From: Limanda limanda
Lineage: Eukaryota; Chordata; Actinopteri; Pleuronectiformes; Pleuronectidae
Assembly (NCBI RefSeq): GCF_963576545.1
Contig: NW_026870392.1
Span: forward strand, 434,001-498,000
Reading direction: 5' to 3'
DNA: 64,000 nucleotides
Part shown: piece after piece, positions 8,828-21,828 of the stretch
How the letters are laid out: each line of letters starts with the position of its first letter
Position numbering within the stretch: the stretch's first letter is position 1
Notes under the pieces: model-generated
Database searches by the model: none
Told to the model about the DNA's origin: nothing
The model's input: only the letters and a program-made list of their open reading frames with translations
Program-made: the position numbers and the translations under genes

Positions 8828-11800
8828 ACTTGCAAGTAGGCTCTACCCCCACTAAATGGGGTAGCGCACATCGATCGGTACCATCCTTGAGCTTCTCCGA
8901 CTTTCGGAAGGGTTAGGGTTAGGGTTAGGGATGAAAGCACATAGGAGAAAGAGATATTCTTGAATAACTTTTTTTGTGAAGGTCGGAGAGACTTGCAAGT
9001 AGGCTCTACCCCCACTAAATGGGGTAGCGCGCATCGATCGGTACCATCCCTGAGCTTCTCCGACTTTCGGAAGGGTTAGGGTTAGGGTTAGGGATGAAAG
9101 CACATAGGAGAAAGAGATATTCTTGAATAACTTTTTTTGTGAAGGTCGGAGAGACTCGGAAAGTGGTTGCATCTGGACTAATTTGGGTCCTGCGGATCGA
9201 TTGGTACCATCCCCGAGCTTGTACGACCTTCGGAAGAGGTCGACCGACGAAATTCCCCCAAATCTGAGGAGATATTCTTGAATAACTTTTTTTGTGAAGG
9301 TCGGAGAGACTTGCAAGTAGGCTCTACCCCCACTAAATGGGGTAGCGCGCATCGATCGGTACCATCCTTGAGCTTCTCCGACTTTCGGAAGGGTTAGGGT
9401 TAGGGTTAGGGATGAAAGCACATAGGAGAAAGAGATATTCTTGAATAACTTTTTTTGTGAAGGTCGGAGAGACTTGCAAGTAGGCTCTACCCCCACTAAA
9501 TGGGGTAGCGCGCATCGATCGGTACCATCCTTGAGCTTCTCCGACTTTCGGAAGGGTTAGGGTTAGGGTTAGGGATGAAAGCACATAGGAGAAAGAGATA
9601 TTCTTGAATAACTTTTTTTGTGAAGGTCGGAGAGACTTGGAAAGTGGTTGCATCTGGACTAATTTGGGTCCTGCGGATCGATTGGTACCATCCCCGAGCT
9701 TGTACAACCTTCGGAAGAGGTCGACCGACGAAATTCCCCCAAATCTGAGGAGATATTCTTGAATAACTTTTTTTGTGAAGGTCGGAGAGACTTGCAAGTA
9801 GGCTCTACCCCCACTAAATGGGGTTGCGCGCATCGATCAGTACCATCCTTGAGCTTCTCCGACTTTCGGAAGGGTTAGGGTTAGGGATGAAAGCACATAG
9901 GAGAAAGAGATATTCTTGAATAACTTTTTTTGTGAAGGTCGGAGAGACTTGCAAGTAGGCTCTACCCCCACTAAATGGGGTAGCGCGCATCGATTGGTAC
10001 CATCCTTGAGCTTCTCCGACTTTCGGAAGGGTTAGGGTTAGGGTTAGGGATGAAAGCACATAGGAGAAAGAGATATTCTTGAATAACTTTTTTTGTGAAG
10101 GTCGGAGAGACTCGGAAAGTGGTTGCATCTGGACTAATTTGGGTCCTGCGGATCGATTGGTACCATCCCCGAGCTTGTACGACCTTCGGAAGAGGTCGAC
10201 CGACGAAATTCCCCCAAATCTGAGGAGATATTCTTGAATAACTTTTTTTGTGAAGGTCGGAGAGACTTGCAAGTAGGCTCTACCCCCACTAAATGGGGTA
10301 GCGCGCATCGATCGGTACCATCCTTGAGCTTCTCCGACTTTCGGAAGGGTTAGGGTTAGGGTTAGGGATGAAAGCACATAGGAGAAAGAGATATTCTTGA
10401 ATAACTTTTTTTGTGAAGGTCGGAGAGACTTGCAAGTAGGCTCTACCCCCACTAAATGGGGTAGCGCGCATCGATCGGTACCATCCTTGAGCTTCTCCGA
10501 CTTTCGGAAGGGTTAGGGTTAGGGTTAGGGATGAAAGCACATAGGAGAAAGAGATATTCTTGAATAACTTTTTTTGTGAAGGTCGGAGAGACTTGGAAAG
10601 TGGTTGCATCTGGACTAATTTGGGTCCTGCGGATCGATTGGTACCATCCCCGAGCTTGTACAACCTTCGGAAGAGGTCGACCGACGAAATTCCCCCAAAT
10701 CTGAGGAGATATTCTTGAATAACTTTTTTTGTGAAGGTCGGAGAGACTTGCAAGTAGGCTCTACCCCCACTAAATGGGGTTGCGCGCATCGATCAGTACC
10801 ATCCTTGAGCTTCTCCGACTTTCGGAAGGGTTAGGGTTAGGGATGAAAGCACATAGGAGAAAGAGATATTCTTGAATAACTTTTTTTGTGAAGGTCGGAG
10901 AGACTTGCAAGTAGGCTCTACCCCCACTAAATGGGGTAGCGCGCATCGATTGGTACCATCCTTGAGCTTCTCCGACTTTCGGAAGGGTTAGGGTTAGGGT
11001 TAGGGATGAAAGCACATAGGAGAAAGAGATATTCTTGAATAACTTTTTTTGTGAAGGTCGGAGAGACTTGCAAGTAGGCTCTACCCCCACTAAATGGGGT
11101 AGCGCGCATCGATCGGTACCATCCTTGAGCTTCTCCGACTTTCGGAAGGGTTAGGGTTAGGGTTAGGGATGAAAGCACATAGGAGAAAGAGATATTCTTG
11201 AATAACTTTTTTTGTGAAGGTCGGAGAGACTTGCAAGTAGGCTCTACCCCCACTAAATGGGGTAGCGCGCATCGATCGGTACCATCCTTGAGCTTCTCCG
11301 ACTTTCGGAAGGGTTAGGGTTAGGGTTAGGGATGAAAGCACATAGGAGAAAGAGATATTCTTGAATAACTTTTTTTGTGAAGGTCGGAGAGACTTGGAAA
11401 GTGGTTGCATCTGGACTAATTTGGGTCCTGCGGATCGATTGGTACCATCCCCGAGCTTGTACGACCTTCGGAAGAGGTCGACCGACGAAATTCCCCCAAA
11501 TCTGAGGAGATATTCTTGAATAACTTTTTTTGTGAAGGTCGGAGAGACTTGCAAGTAGGCTCTACCCCCACTAAATGGGGTAGCGCGCATCGATCGGTAC
11601 CATCCTTGAGCTTCTCCGACTTTCGGAAGGGTTAGGGTTAGGGTTAGGGATGAAAGCACATAGGAGAAAGAGATATTCTTGAATAACTTTTTTTGTGAAG
11701 GTCGGAGAGACTTGCAAGTAGGCTCTACCCCCACTAAATGGGGTAGCGCGCATCGATCGGTACCATCCTTGAGCTTCTCCGACTTTCGGAAGGGTTAGGG

Positions 11801-13627
11801 TTAGGGTTAGGGATGAAAGCACATAGGAGAAAGAGATATTCTTGAATAACTTTTTTTGTGAAGGTCGGAGAGACTTGGAAAGTGGTTGCATCTGGACTAA
11901 TTTGGGTCCTGCGGATCGATTGGTACCATCCCCGAGCTTGTACAACCTTCGGAAGAGGTCGACCGCCGAAATTCCCCCAAATCTGAGGAGATATTCTTGA
12001 ATAACTTTTTTTGTGAAGGTCGGAGAGACTTGCAAGTAGGCTCTACCCCCACTAAATGGGGTTGCGCGCATCGATCAGTACCATCCTTGAGCTTCTCCGA
12101 CTTTCGGAAGGGTTAGGGTTAGGGATGAAAGCACATAGGAGAAAGAGATATTCTTGAATAACTTTTTTTGTGAAGGTCGGAGAGACTTGCAAGTAGGCTC
12201 TACCCCCACTAAATGGGGTAGCGCGCATCGATTGGTACCATCCTTGAGCTTCTCCGACTTTCGGAAGGGTTAGGGTTAGGGTTAGGGATGAAAGCACATA
12301 GGAGAAAGAGATATTCTTGAATAACTTTTTTTGTGAAGGTCGGAGAGACTTGCAAGTAGGCTCTACCCCCACTAAATGGGGTAGCGCGCATCGATCGGTA
12401 CCATCCTTGAGCTTCTCCGACTTTCGGAAGGGTTAGGGTTAGGGTTAGGGATGAAAGCACATAGGAGAAAGAGATATTCTTGAATAACTTTTTTTGTGAA
12501 GGTCGGAGAGACTTGCAAGTAGGCTCTACCCCCACTAAATGGGGTAGCGCGCATCGATCGGTACCATCCTTGAGCTTCTCCGACTTTCGGAAGGGTTAGG
12601 GTTAGGGTTAGGGATGAAAGCACATAGGAGAAAGAGATATTCTTGAATAACTTTTTTTGTGAAGGTCGGAGAGACTTGGAAAGTGGTTGCATCTGGACTA
12701 ATTTGGGTCCTGCGGATCGATTGGTACCATCCCCGAGCTTGTACGACCTTCGGAAGAGGTCGACCGACGAAATTCCCCCAAATCTGAGGAGATATTCTTG
12801 AATAACTTTTTTTGTGAAGGTCGGAGAGACTTGGAAAGTGGTTGCATCTGGACTAATTTGGGTCCTGCGGATCGATTGGTACCATCCCCGAGCTTGTACG
12901 ACCTTCGGAAGAGGTCGACCGACGAAATTCCCCCAAATCTGAGGAGATATTCTTGAATAACTTTTTTTGTGAAGGTCGGAGAGACTTGCAAGTAGGCTCT
13001 ACCCCCACTAAATGGGGTTGCGCGCATCGATCAGTACCATCCTTGAGCTTCTCCGACTTTCGGAAGGGTTAGGGTTAGGGTTAGGGATGAAAGCACATAG
13101 GAGAAAGAGATATTCTTGAATAACTTTTTTTTTGAAGGTCGGAGAGACTTGCAAGTAGGCTCTACCCCCACTAAATGGGGTAGCGCGCATCGATCGGTAC
13201 CATCCTTGAGCTTCTCCGACTTTCGGAAGGGTTAGGGTTAGGGTTAGGGATGAAAGCACATAGGAGAAAGAGATATTCTTGAATAACTTTTTTTGTGAAG
13301 GTCGGAGAGACTTGGCCAGTGGTTGCATCTGGACTAATTTGGGTCCTGCGGATCGATTGGTACCATCCCCGAGCTTGTACGACCTTCGGAAGAGGTCGAC
13401 CGACGAAATTCCCCCAAATCTGAGGAGATATTCTTGAATAACTTTTTTTGTGAAGGTCGGAGAGACTTGCAAGTAGGCTCTACCCCCACTAAATGGGGTA
13501 GCGCACATCGATCGGTACCATCCTTGAGCTTCTCCGACTTTCGGAAGGGTTAGGGTTAGGGTTAGGGATGAAAGCACATAGGAGAAAGAGATATTCTTGA
13601 ATAACTTTTTTTGTGAAGGTCGGAGAG

Positions 13628-13796
13628 ACTTGCAAGTAGGCTCTACCCCCACTAAATGGGGTAGCGCGCATCGATCGGTACCATCCTTGAGCTTCTCCGA
13701 CTTTTGGAAGGGTTAGGGTTAGGGTTAGGGTTAGGGATGAAAGCACATAGGAGAAAGAGATATTCTTGAATAACTTTTTTTGTGAAGGTCGGAGAG
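13628..13796 (+). repeat. 169-bp unit A with four TTAGGG
   Basis: Class I form heading the first 2582-bp copy, followed by an ATCTCCGAG B. Confidence 0.93.
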
Positions 13797-16209
13797 ACTT
13801 GGAAAGTGGTTGCATCTGGACTAATTTGGGTCCTGCGGATCGATTGGTACCATCTCCGAGCTTGTACGACCTTCGGAAGAGGTCGACCGACGAAATTCCC
13901 CCAAATCTGAGGAGATATTCTTGAATAACTTTTTTTGTGAAGGTCGGAGAGACTTGCAAGTAGGCTCTACCCCCACTAAATGGGGTAGTGCACATCGATC
14001 GGTACCATCCTTGAGCTTCTCCGACTTTCGGAAGGGTTAGGGTTAGGGTTAGGGATGAAAGCACATAGGAGAAAGAGATATTCTTGAATAACTTTTTTTG
14101 TGAAGGTCGGAGAGACTTGCAAGTAGGCTCTACCCCCACTAAATGGGGTAGCGCGCATCGATCGGTACCATCCTTGAGCTTCTCCGACTTTCGGAAGGGT
14201 TAGGGTTAGGGTTAGGGATGAAAGCACATAGGAGAAAGAGATATTCTTGAATAACTTTTTTTGTGAAGGTCGGAGAGACTTGCAAGTAGGCTCTACCCCC
14301 ACTAAATGGGGTAGCGCGCATCGATCGGTACCATCCTTGAGCTTCTCCGACTTTCGGAAGGGTTAGGGTTAGGGTTAGGGATGAAAGCACATAGGAGAAA
14401 GAGATATTCTTGAATAACTTTTTTTGTGAAGGTCGGAGAGACTTGCAAGTAGGCTCTACCCCCACTAAATGGGGTAGCGCACATCGATCGGTACCATCCT
14501 TGAGCTTCTCCGACTTTTGGAAGGGTTAGGGTTAGGGTTAGGGATGAAAGCACATAGGAGAAAGAGATATTCTTGAATAACTTTTTTTGTGAAGGTCGGA
14601 GAGACTTGCAAGTAGGCTCTACCCCCACTAAATGGGGTAGCGCACATCGATCGGTACCATCCTTGAGCTTCTCCGACTTTCGGAAGGGTTAGGGTTAGGG
14701 TTAGGGATGAAAGCACATAGGAGAAAGAGATATTCTTGAAGAACTTTTTTTGTGAAGGTCGGAGAGACTTGGAAAGTGGTTGCATCTGGACTAACTTGGG
14801 TCCTGCGGATCGATTGGTACCATCCCCGAGCTTGTACGACCTTCGGAAGAGGTCGACCGACGAAATTCCCCCAAATCTGAGGAGATATTCTTGAATAACT
14901 TTTTTTGTGAAGGTCGGAGAGACTTGCAAGTAGGCTCTACCCCCACTAAATGGGGTAGCGCGCATCGATCAGTACCATCCTTGAGCTTCTCCGACTTTTG
15001 GAAGGGTTAGGGTTAGGGTTAGGGATGAAAGCACATAGGAGAAAGAGATATTCTTGAATAACTTTTTTTGTGAAGGTCGGAGAGACTTGGAAAGTGGTTG
15101 CATCTGGACTAATTTGGGTCCTGCGGATCGATTGGTACCATCTCCGAGCTTGTACGACCTTCGGAAGAGGTCGACCGACGAAATTCCCCCAAATCTGAGG
15201 AGATATTCTTGAATAACTTTTTTTGTGAAGGTCGGAGAGACTTGCAAGTAGGCTCTACCCCCACTAAATGGGGTAGCGCACATCGATCGGTACCATCCTT
15301 GAGCTTCTCCGACTTTCGGAAGGGTTAGGGTTAGGGTTAGGGATGAAAGCACATAGGAGAAAGAGATATTCTTGAATAACTTTTTTTGTGAAGGTCGGAG
15401 AGACTTGCAAGTAGGCTCTACCCCCACTAAATGGGGTAGCGCGCATCGATCGGTACCATCCTTGAGCTTCTCCGACTTTCGGAAGGGTTAGGGTTAGGGT
15501 TAGGGATGAAAGCACATAGGAGAAAGAGATATTCTTGAATAACTTTTTTTGTGAAGGTCGGAGAGACTTGCAAGTAGGCTCTACCCCCACTAAATGGGGT
15601 AGCGCGCATCGATCGGTACCATCCTTGAGCTTCTCCGACTTTCGGAAGGGTTAGGGTTAGGGTTAGGGATGAAAGCACATAGGAGAAAGAGATATTCTTG
15701 AATAACTTTTTTTGTGAAGGTCGGAGAGACTTGCAAGTAGGCTCTACCCCCACTAAATGGGGTAGCGCGCATCGATCGGTACCATCCCTGAGCTTCTCCG
15801 ACTTTCGGAAGGGTTAGGGTTAGGGTTAGGGATGAAAGCACATAGGAGAAAGAGATATTCTTGAATAACTTTTTTTGTGAAGGTCGGAGAGACTTGGAAA
15901 GTGGTTGCATCTGGACTAATTTGGGTCCTGCGGATCGATTGGTACCATCCCCGAGCTTGTACGACCTTCGGAAGAGGTCGACCGACGAAATTCCCCCAAA
16001 TCTGAGGAGATATTCTTGAATAACTTTTTTTGTGAAGGTCGGAGAGACTTGCAAGTAGGCTCTACCCCCACTAAATGGGGTAGCGCGCATCGATCGGTAC
16101 CATCCTTGAGCTTCTCCGACTTTCGGAAGGGTTAGGGTTAGGGTTAGGGATGAAAGCACATAGGAGAAAGAGATATTCTTGAATAACTTTTTTTGTGAAG
16201 GTCGGAGAG
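13628..16209 (+). repeat. 2582-bp, 16-unit tandem duplication, copy 1
   Basis: It starts with a 169-bp A. The order is A+ B 5A B A B 4A B A, with ordered markers: ATCTCCGAG B, GTAGTGCAC A, GCGCAC plus CTTTTGGAAG A, GAAGAAC A, ACTAACTT B, CAG A, ATCTCCGAG B, and finally an A with ATCCCTGAG. Confidence 0.88.
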
Positions 16210-16378
16210 ACTTGCAAGTAGGCTCTACCCCCACTAAATGGGGTAGCGCGCATCGATCGGTACCATCCTTGAGCTTCTCCGACTTTTGGAAGGGTTAGGG
16301 TTAGGGTTAGGGTTAGGGATGAAAGCACATAGGAGAAAGAGATATTCTTGAATAACTTTTTTTGTGAAGGTCGGAGAG
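16210..16378 (+). repeat. 169-bp unit A with four TTAGGG
   Basis: Class I form heading the second 2582-bp copy. Confidence 0.93.
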
Positions 16379-18791
16379 ACTTGGAAAGTGGTTGCATCTG
16401 GACTAATTTGGGTCCTGCGGATCGATTGGTACCATCTCCGAGCTTGTACGACCTTCGGAAGAGGTCGACCGACGAAATTCCCCCAAATCTGAGGAGATAT
16501 TCTTGAATAACTTTTTTTGTGAAGGTCGGAGAGACTTGCAAGTAGGCTCTACCCCCACTAAATGGGGTAGTGCACATCGATCGGTACCATCCTTGAGCTT
16601 CTCCGACTTTCGGAAGGGTTAGGGTTAGGGTTAGGGATGAAAGCACATAGGAGAAAGAGATATTCTTGAATAACTTTTTTTGTGAAGGTCGGAGAGACTT
16701 GCAAGTAGGCTCTACCCCCACTAAATGGGGTAGCGCGCATCGATCGGTACCATCCTTGAGCTTCTCCGACTTTCGGAAGGGTTAGGGTTAGGGTTAGGGA
16801 TGAAAGCACATAGGAGAAAGAGATATTCTTGAATAACTTTTTTTGTGAAGGTCGGAGAGACTTGCAAGTAGGCTCTACCCCCACTAAATGGGGTAGCGCG
16901 CATCGATCGGTACCATCCTTGAGCTTCTCCGACTTTCGGAAGGGTTAGGGTTAGGGTTAGGGATGAAAGCACATAGGAGAAAGAGATATTCTTGAATAAC
17001 TTTTTTTGTGAAGGTCGGAGAGACTTGCAAGTAGGCTCTACCCCCACTAAATGGGGTAGCGCACATCGATCGGTACCATCCTTGAGCTTCTCCGACTTTT
17101 GGAAGGGTTAGGGTTAGGGTTAGGGATGAAAGCACATAGGAGAAAGAGATATTCTTGAATAACTTTTTTTGTGAAGGTCGGAGAGACTTGCAAGTAGGCT
17201 CTACCCCCACTAAATGGGGTAGCGCACATCGATCGGTACCATCCTTGAGCTTCTCCGACTTTCGGAAGGGTTAGGGTTAGGGTTAGGGATGAAAGCACAT
17301 AGGAGAAAGAGATATTCTTGAAGAACTTTTTTTGTGAAGGTCGGAGAGACTTGGAAAGTGGTTGCATCTGGACTAACTTGGGTCCTGCGGATCGATTGGT
17401 ACCATCCCCGAGCTTGTACGACCTTCGGAAGAGGTCGACCGACGAAATTCCCCCAAATCTGAGGAGATATTCTTGAATAACTTTTTTTGTGAAGGTCGGA
17501 GAGACTTGCAAGTAGGCTCTACCCCCACTAAATGGGGTAGCGCGCATCGATCAGTACCATCCTTGAGCTTCTCCGACTTTTGGAAGGGTTAGGGTTAGGG
17601 TTAGGGATGAAAGCACATAGGAGAAAGAGATATTCTTGAATAACTTTTTTTGTGAAGGTCGGAGAGACTTGGAAAGTGGTTGCATCTGGACTAATTTGGG
17701 TCCTGCGGATCGATTGGTACCATCTCCGAGCTTGTACGACCTTCGGAAGAGGTCGACCGACGAAATTCCCCCAAATCTGAGGAGATATTCTTGAATAACT
17801 TTTTTTGTGAAGGTCGGAGAGACTTGCAAGTAGGCTCTACCCCCACTAAATGGGGTAGCGCACATCGATCGGTACCATCCTTGAGCTTCTCCGACTTTCG
17901 GAAGGGTTAGGGTTAGGGTTAGGGATGAAAGCACATAGGAGAAAGAGATATTCTTGAATAACTTTTTTTGTGAAGGTCGGAGAGACTTGCAAGTAGGCTC
18001 TACCCCCACTAAATGGGGTAGCGCGCATCGATCGGTACCATCCTTGAGCTTCTCCGACTTTCGGAAGGGTTAGGGTTAGGGTTAGGGATGAAAGCACATA
18101 GGAGAAAGAGATATTCTTGAATAACTTTTTTTGTGAAGGTCGGAGAGACTTGCAAGTAGGCTCTACCCCCACTAAATGGGGTAGCGCGCATCGATCGGTA
18201 CCATCCTTGAGCTTCTCCGACTTTCGGAAGGGTTAGGGTTAGGGTTAGGGATGAAAGCACATAGGAGAAAGAGATATTCTTGAATAACTTTTTTTGTGAA
18301 GGTCGGAGAGACTTGCAAGTAGGCTCTACCCCCACTAAATGGGGTAGCGCGCATCGATCGGTACCATCCCTGAGCTTCTCCGACTTTCGGAAGGGTTAGG
18401 GTTAGGGTTAGGGATGAAAGCACATAGGAGAAAGAGATATTCTTGAATAACTTTTTTTGTGAAGGTCGGAGAGACTTGGAAAGTGGTTGCATCTGGACTA
18501 ATTTGGGTCCTGCGGATCGATTGGTACCATCCCCGAGCTTGTACGACCTTCGGAAGAGGTCGACCGACGAAATTCCCCCAAATCTGAGGAGATATTCTTG
18601 AATAACTTTTTTTGTGAAGGTCGGAGAGACTTGCAAGTAGGCTCTACCCCCACTAAATGGGGTAGCGCGCATCGATCGGTACCATCCTTGAGCTTCTCCG
18701 ACTTTCGGAAGGGTTAGGGTTAGGGTTAGGGATGAAAGCACATAGGAGAAAGAGATATTCTTGAATAACTTTTTTTGTGAAGGTCGGAGAG
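16210..18791 (+). repeat. 2582-bp, 16-unit tandem duplication, copy 2
   Basis: It repeats copy 1 unit by unit, with every marker at offset 2582. I saw no base difference in the marker variants, so this is probably one of the youngest large duplications in the window. Confidence 0.88.
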
Positions 18792-19260
18792 ACTTGCAAG
18801 TAGGCTCTACCCCCACTAAATGGGGTAGCGCGCATCGATCGGTACCATCCTTGAGCTTCTCCGACTTTCGGAAGGGTTAGGGTTAGGGATGAAAGCACAT
18901 AGGAGAAAGAGATATTCTTGAATAACTTTTTTTGTGAAGGTCGGAGAGACTTGGAAAGTGGTTGCATCTGGACTAATTTGGGTCCTGCGGATCGATTGGT
19001 ACCATCCCCGAGCTTGTACAACCTTCGGAAGAGGTCGACCGACGAAATTCCCCCAAATCTGAGGAGATATTCTTGAATAACGTTTTTTGTGAAGGTCGGA
19101 GAGACTTGCAAGTAGGCTCTACCCCCACTAAATGGGGTTGCGCGCATCGATCAGTACCATCCTTGAGCTTCTCCGACTTTCGGAAGGGTTAGGGTTAGGG
19201 ATGAAAGCACATAGGAGAAAGAGATATTCTTGAATAACTTTTTTTGTGAAGGTCGGACAG

Positions 19261-20059
19261 ACTTGCAAGTAGGCTGTACCCCCACTAAATGGGGTAGCGC
19301 GCATCGATTGGTACCATCCTTGAGCTTCTCCGACTTTCGGAAGGGTTAGGGTTAGGGTTAGGGATGAAAGCACATAGGAGAAAGAGATATTCTTGAATAA
19401 CTTTTTTTGTGAAGGTCGGAGAGACTTGCAAGTAGGCTCTACCCCCACTAAATGGGGTAGCGCGCATCGATCGGTACCATCCTTGAGCTTCTCCGACTTT
19501 CGGAAGGGTTAGGGTTAGGGTTAGGGATGAAAGCACATAGGAGAAAGAGATATTCTTGAATAACTTTTTTTGTGAAGGTCGGAGAGACTTGCAAGTAGGC
19601 TCTACCCCCACTAAATGGGGTAGCGCGCATCGATCGGTACCATCCTTGAGCTTCTCCGACTTTCGGAAGGGTTAGGGTTAGGGTTAGGGATGAAAGCACA
19701 TAGGAGAAAGAGATATTCTTGAATAACTTTTTTTGTGAAGGTCGGAGAGACTTGGAAAGTGGTTGCATCTGGACTAATTTGGGTCCTGCGGATCGATTGG
19801 TACCATCCCCGAGCTTGTACGACCTTCGGAAGAGGTCGACCGACGAAATTCCCCCAAATCTGAGGAGATATTCTTGAATAACTTTTTTTGTGAAGGTCGG
19901 AGAGACTTGGAAAGTGGTTGCATCTGGACTAATTTGGGTCCTGCGGATCGATTGGTACCATCCCCGAGCTTGTACGACCTTCGGAAGAGGTCGACCGACG
20001 AAATTCCCCCAAATCTGAGGAGATATTCTTGAATAACTTTTTTTGTGAAGGTCGGAGAG
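19261..20059 (+). repeat. 799-bp five-unit repeat (AAABB), copy 1
   Basis: Three A then two B. The first A carries GCTGTACC, a change found in only three units in the window, all at the head of copies of this repeat. This copy's first A has ATTGG; copies 2 and 3 have TTGCGCGC and CAG. Confidence 0.82.
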
Positions 20060-20858
20060 ACTTGCAAGTAGGCTGTACCCCCACTAAATGGGGTTGCGCG
20101 CATCGATCAGTACCATCCTTGAGCTTCTCCGACTTTCGGAAGGGTTAGGGTTAGGGTTAGGGATGAAAGCACATAGGAGAAAGAGATATTCTTGAATAAC
20201 TTTTTTTGTGAAGGTCGGAGAGACTTGCAAGTAGGCTCTACCCCCACTAAATGGGGTAGCGCGCATCGATCGGTACCATCCTTGAGCTTCTCCGACTTTC
20301 GGAAGGGTTAGGGTTAGGGTTAGGGATGAAAGCACATAGGAGAAAGAGATATTCTTGAATAACTTTTTTTGTGAAGGTCGGAGAGACTTGCAAGTAGGCT
20401 CTACCCCCACTAAATGGGGTAGCGCGCATCGATCGGTACCATCCTTGAGCTTCTCCGACTTTCGGAAGGGTTAGGGTTAGGGTTAGGGATGAAAGCACAT
20501 AGGAGAAAGAGATATTCTTGAATAACTTTTTTTGTGAAGGTCGGAGAGACTTGGAAAGTGGTTGCATCTGGACTAATTTGGGTCCTGCGGATCGATTGGT
20601 ACCATCCCCGAGCTTGTACGACCTTCGGAAGAGGTCGACCGACGAAATTCCCCCAAATCTGAGGAGATATTCTTGAATAACTTTTTTTGTGAAGGTCGGA
20701 GAGACTTGGAAAGTGGTTGCATCTGGACTAATTTGGGTCCTGCGGATCGATTGGTACCATCCCCGAGCTTGTACGACCTTCGGAAGAGGTCGACCGACGA
20801 AATTCCCCCAAATCTGAGGAGATATTCTTGAATAACTTTTTTTGTGAAGGTCGGAGAG
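20060..20858 (+). repeat. 799-bp five-unit repeat (AAABB), copy 2
   Basis: Same order at offset 799, with GCTGTACC in its first A unit, here combined with TTGCGCGC and CAG. Confidence 0.85.
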
Positions 20859-21665
20859 ACTTGCAAGTAGGCTGTACCCCCACTAAATGGGGTTGCGCGC
20901 ATCGATCAGTACCATCCTTGAGCTTCTCCGACTTTCGGAAGGGTTAGGGTTAGGGTTAGGGATGAAAGCACATAGGAGAAAGAGATATTCTTGAATAACT
21001 TTTTTTGTGAAGGTCGGAGAGACTTGCAAGTAGGCTCTACCCCCACTAAATGGGGTAGCGCGCATCGATCGGTACCATCCTTGAGCTTCTCCGACTTTCG
21101 GAAGGGTTAGGGTTAGGGTTAGGGATGAAAGCACATAGGAGAAAGAGATATTCTTGAATAACTTTTTTTGTGAAGGTCGGAGAGACTTGCAAGTAGGCTC
21201 TACCCCCACTAAATGGGGTAGCGCGCATCGATCGGTACCATCCTTGAGCTTCTCCGACTTTCGGAAGGGTTAGGGTTAGGGTTAGGGATGAAAGCACATA
21301 GGAGAAAGAGATATTCTTGAATAACTTTTTTTGTGAAGGTCGGAGAGACTTGCAAGTAGGCTCTACCCCCACTAAATGGGGTAGCGCGCATCGATCGGTA
21401 CCATCCTTGAGCTTCTCCGACTTTCGGAAGGGTTAGGGTTAGGGTTAGGGATGAAAGCACATAGGAGAAAGAGATATTCTTGAATAACTTTTTTTGTGAA
21501 GGTCGGAGAGACTTGAAAAGTGGTTGCATCTGGACTAATTTGGGTCCTGCGGATCGATTGGTACCATCCCCGAGCTTGTACGACCTTCGGAAGAGGTCGA
21601 CCGACGAAATTCCCCCAAATCTGAGGAGATATTCTTGAATAACTTTTTTTGTGAAGGTCGGAGAG
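20859..21665 (+). repeat. Five-unit repeat, copy 3 (diverged end)
   Basis: It begins with the same GCTGTACC, TTGCGCGC, CAG A unit, but is followed by three further A and one B (ACTTGAAAAG variant) instead of two A and two B. Confidence 0.75.
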
Positions 21666-21828
21666 ACTTTCAAGTAGGCTCTACCCCCACTAAATGGGGT
21701 AGCGCGCATCGATCGGTACCATCCTTGAGCTTCTCCGACTTTCGGAAGGGTTAGGGTTAGGGTTAGGGATGAAAGCACATAGGAGAAAGAGATATTCTTG
21801 AATAACTTTTTTTGTGAAGGTCGGAGCG

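Larger units (their letters stand above)
7236..12184 (+). repeat. Class III higher-order block, units 46-76
   Basis: Layout is B 4A 2B 2A B 2A B 2A B 2A B 2A B 4A B 2A B A. The recurring marker pair is a B with TACAACC followed by a 157-bp A with TTGCGCGC and CAG (starts at 7391, 9790, 10746 and 12028). Units 8347-8990 look class I (nine T, GCCAGTGG B, GCGCAC A), so this block is a mosaic. Two B units here (9154 and 10110) begin ACTCGG, a variant I saw nowhere else. Confidence 0.75.
12185..18791 (+). repeat. Class I higher-order block, units 77-117
   Basis: Layout is 3A 2B 2A B 2A B 5A B A B 4A B 2A B 5A B A B 4A B A. The first 24 units repeat 1-3862 at offset 12184. From 13628 on, a 16-unit segment is present twice in tandem. 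Confidence 0.82.

Noticed and set aside
19082..19082. T to G change inside the T run as a functional variant
   Set aside because: It is a single occurrence in a homopolymer; sequencing error or private mutation explains it equally well.
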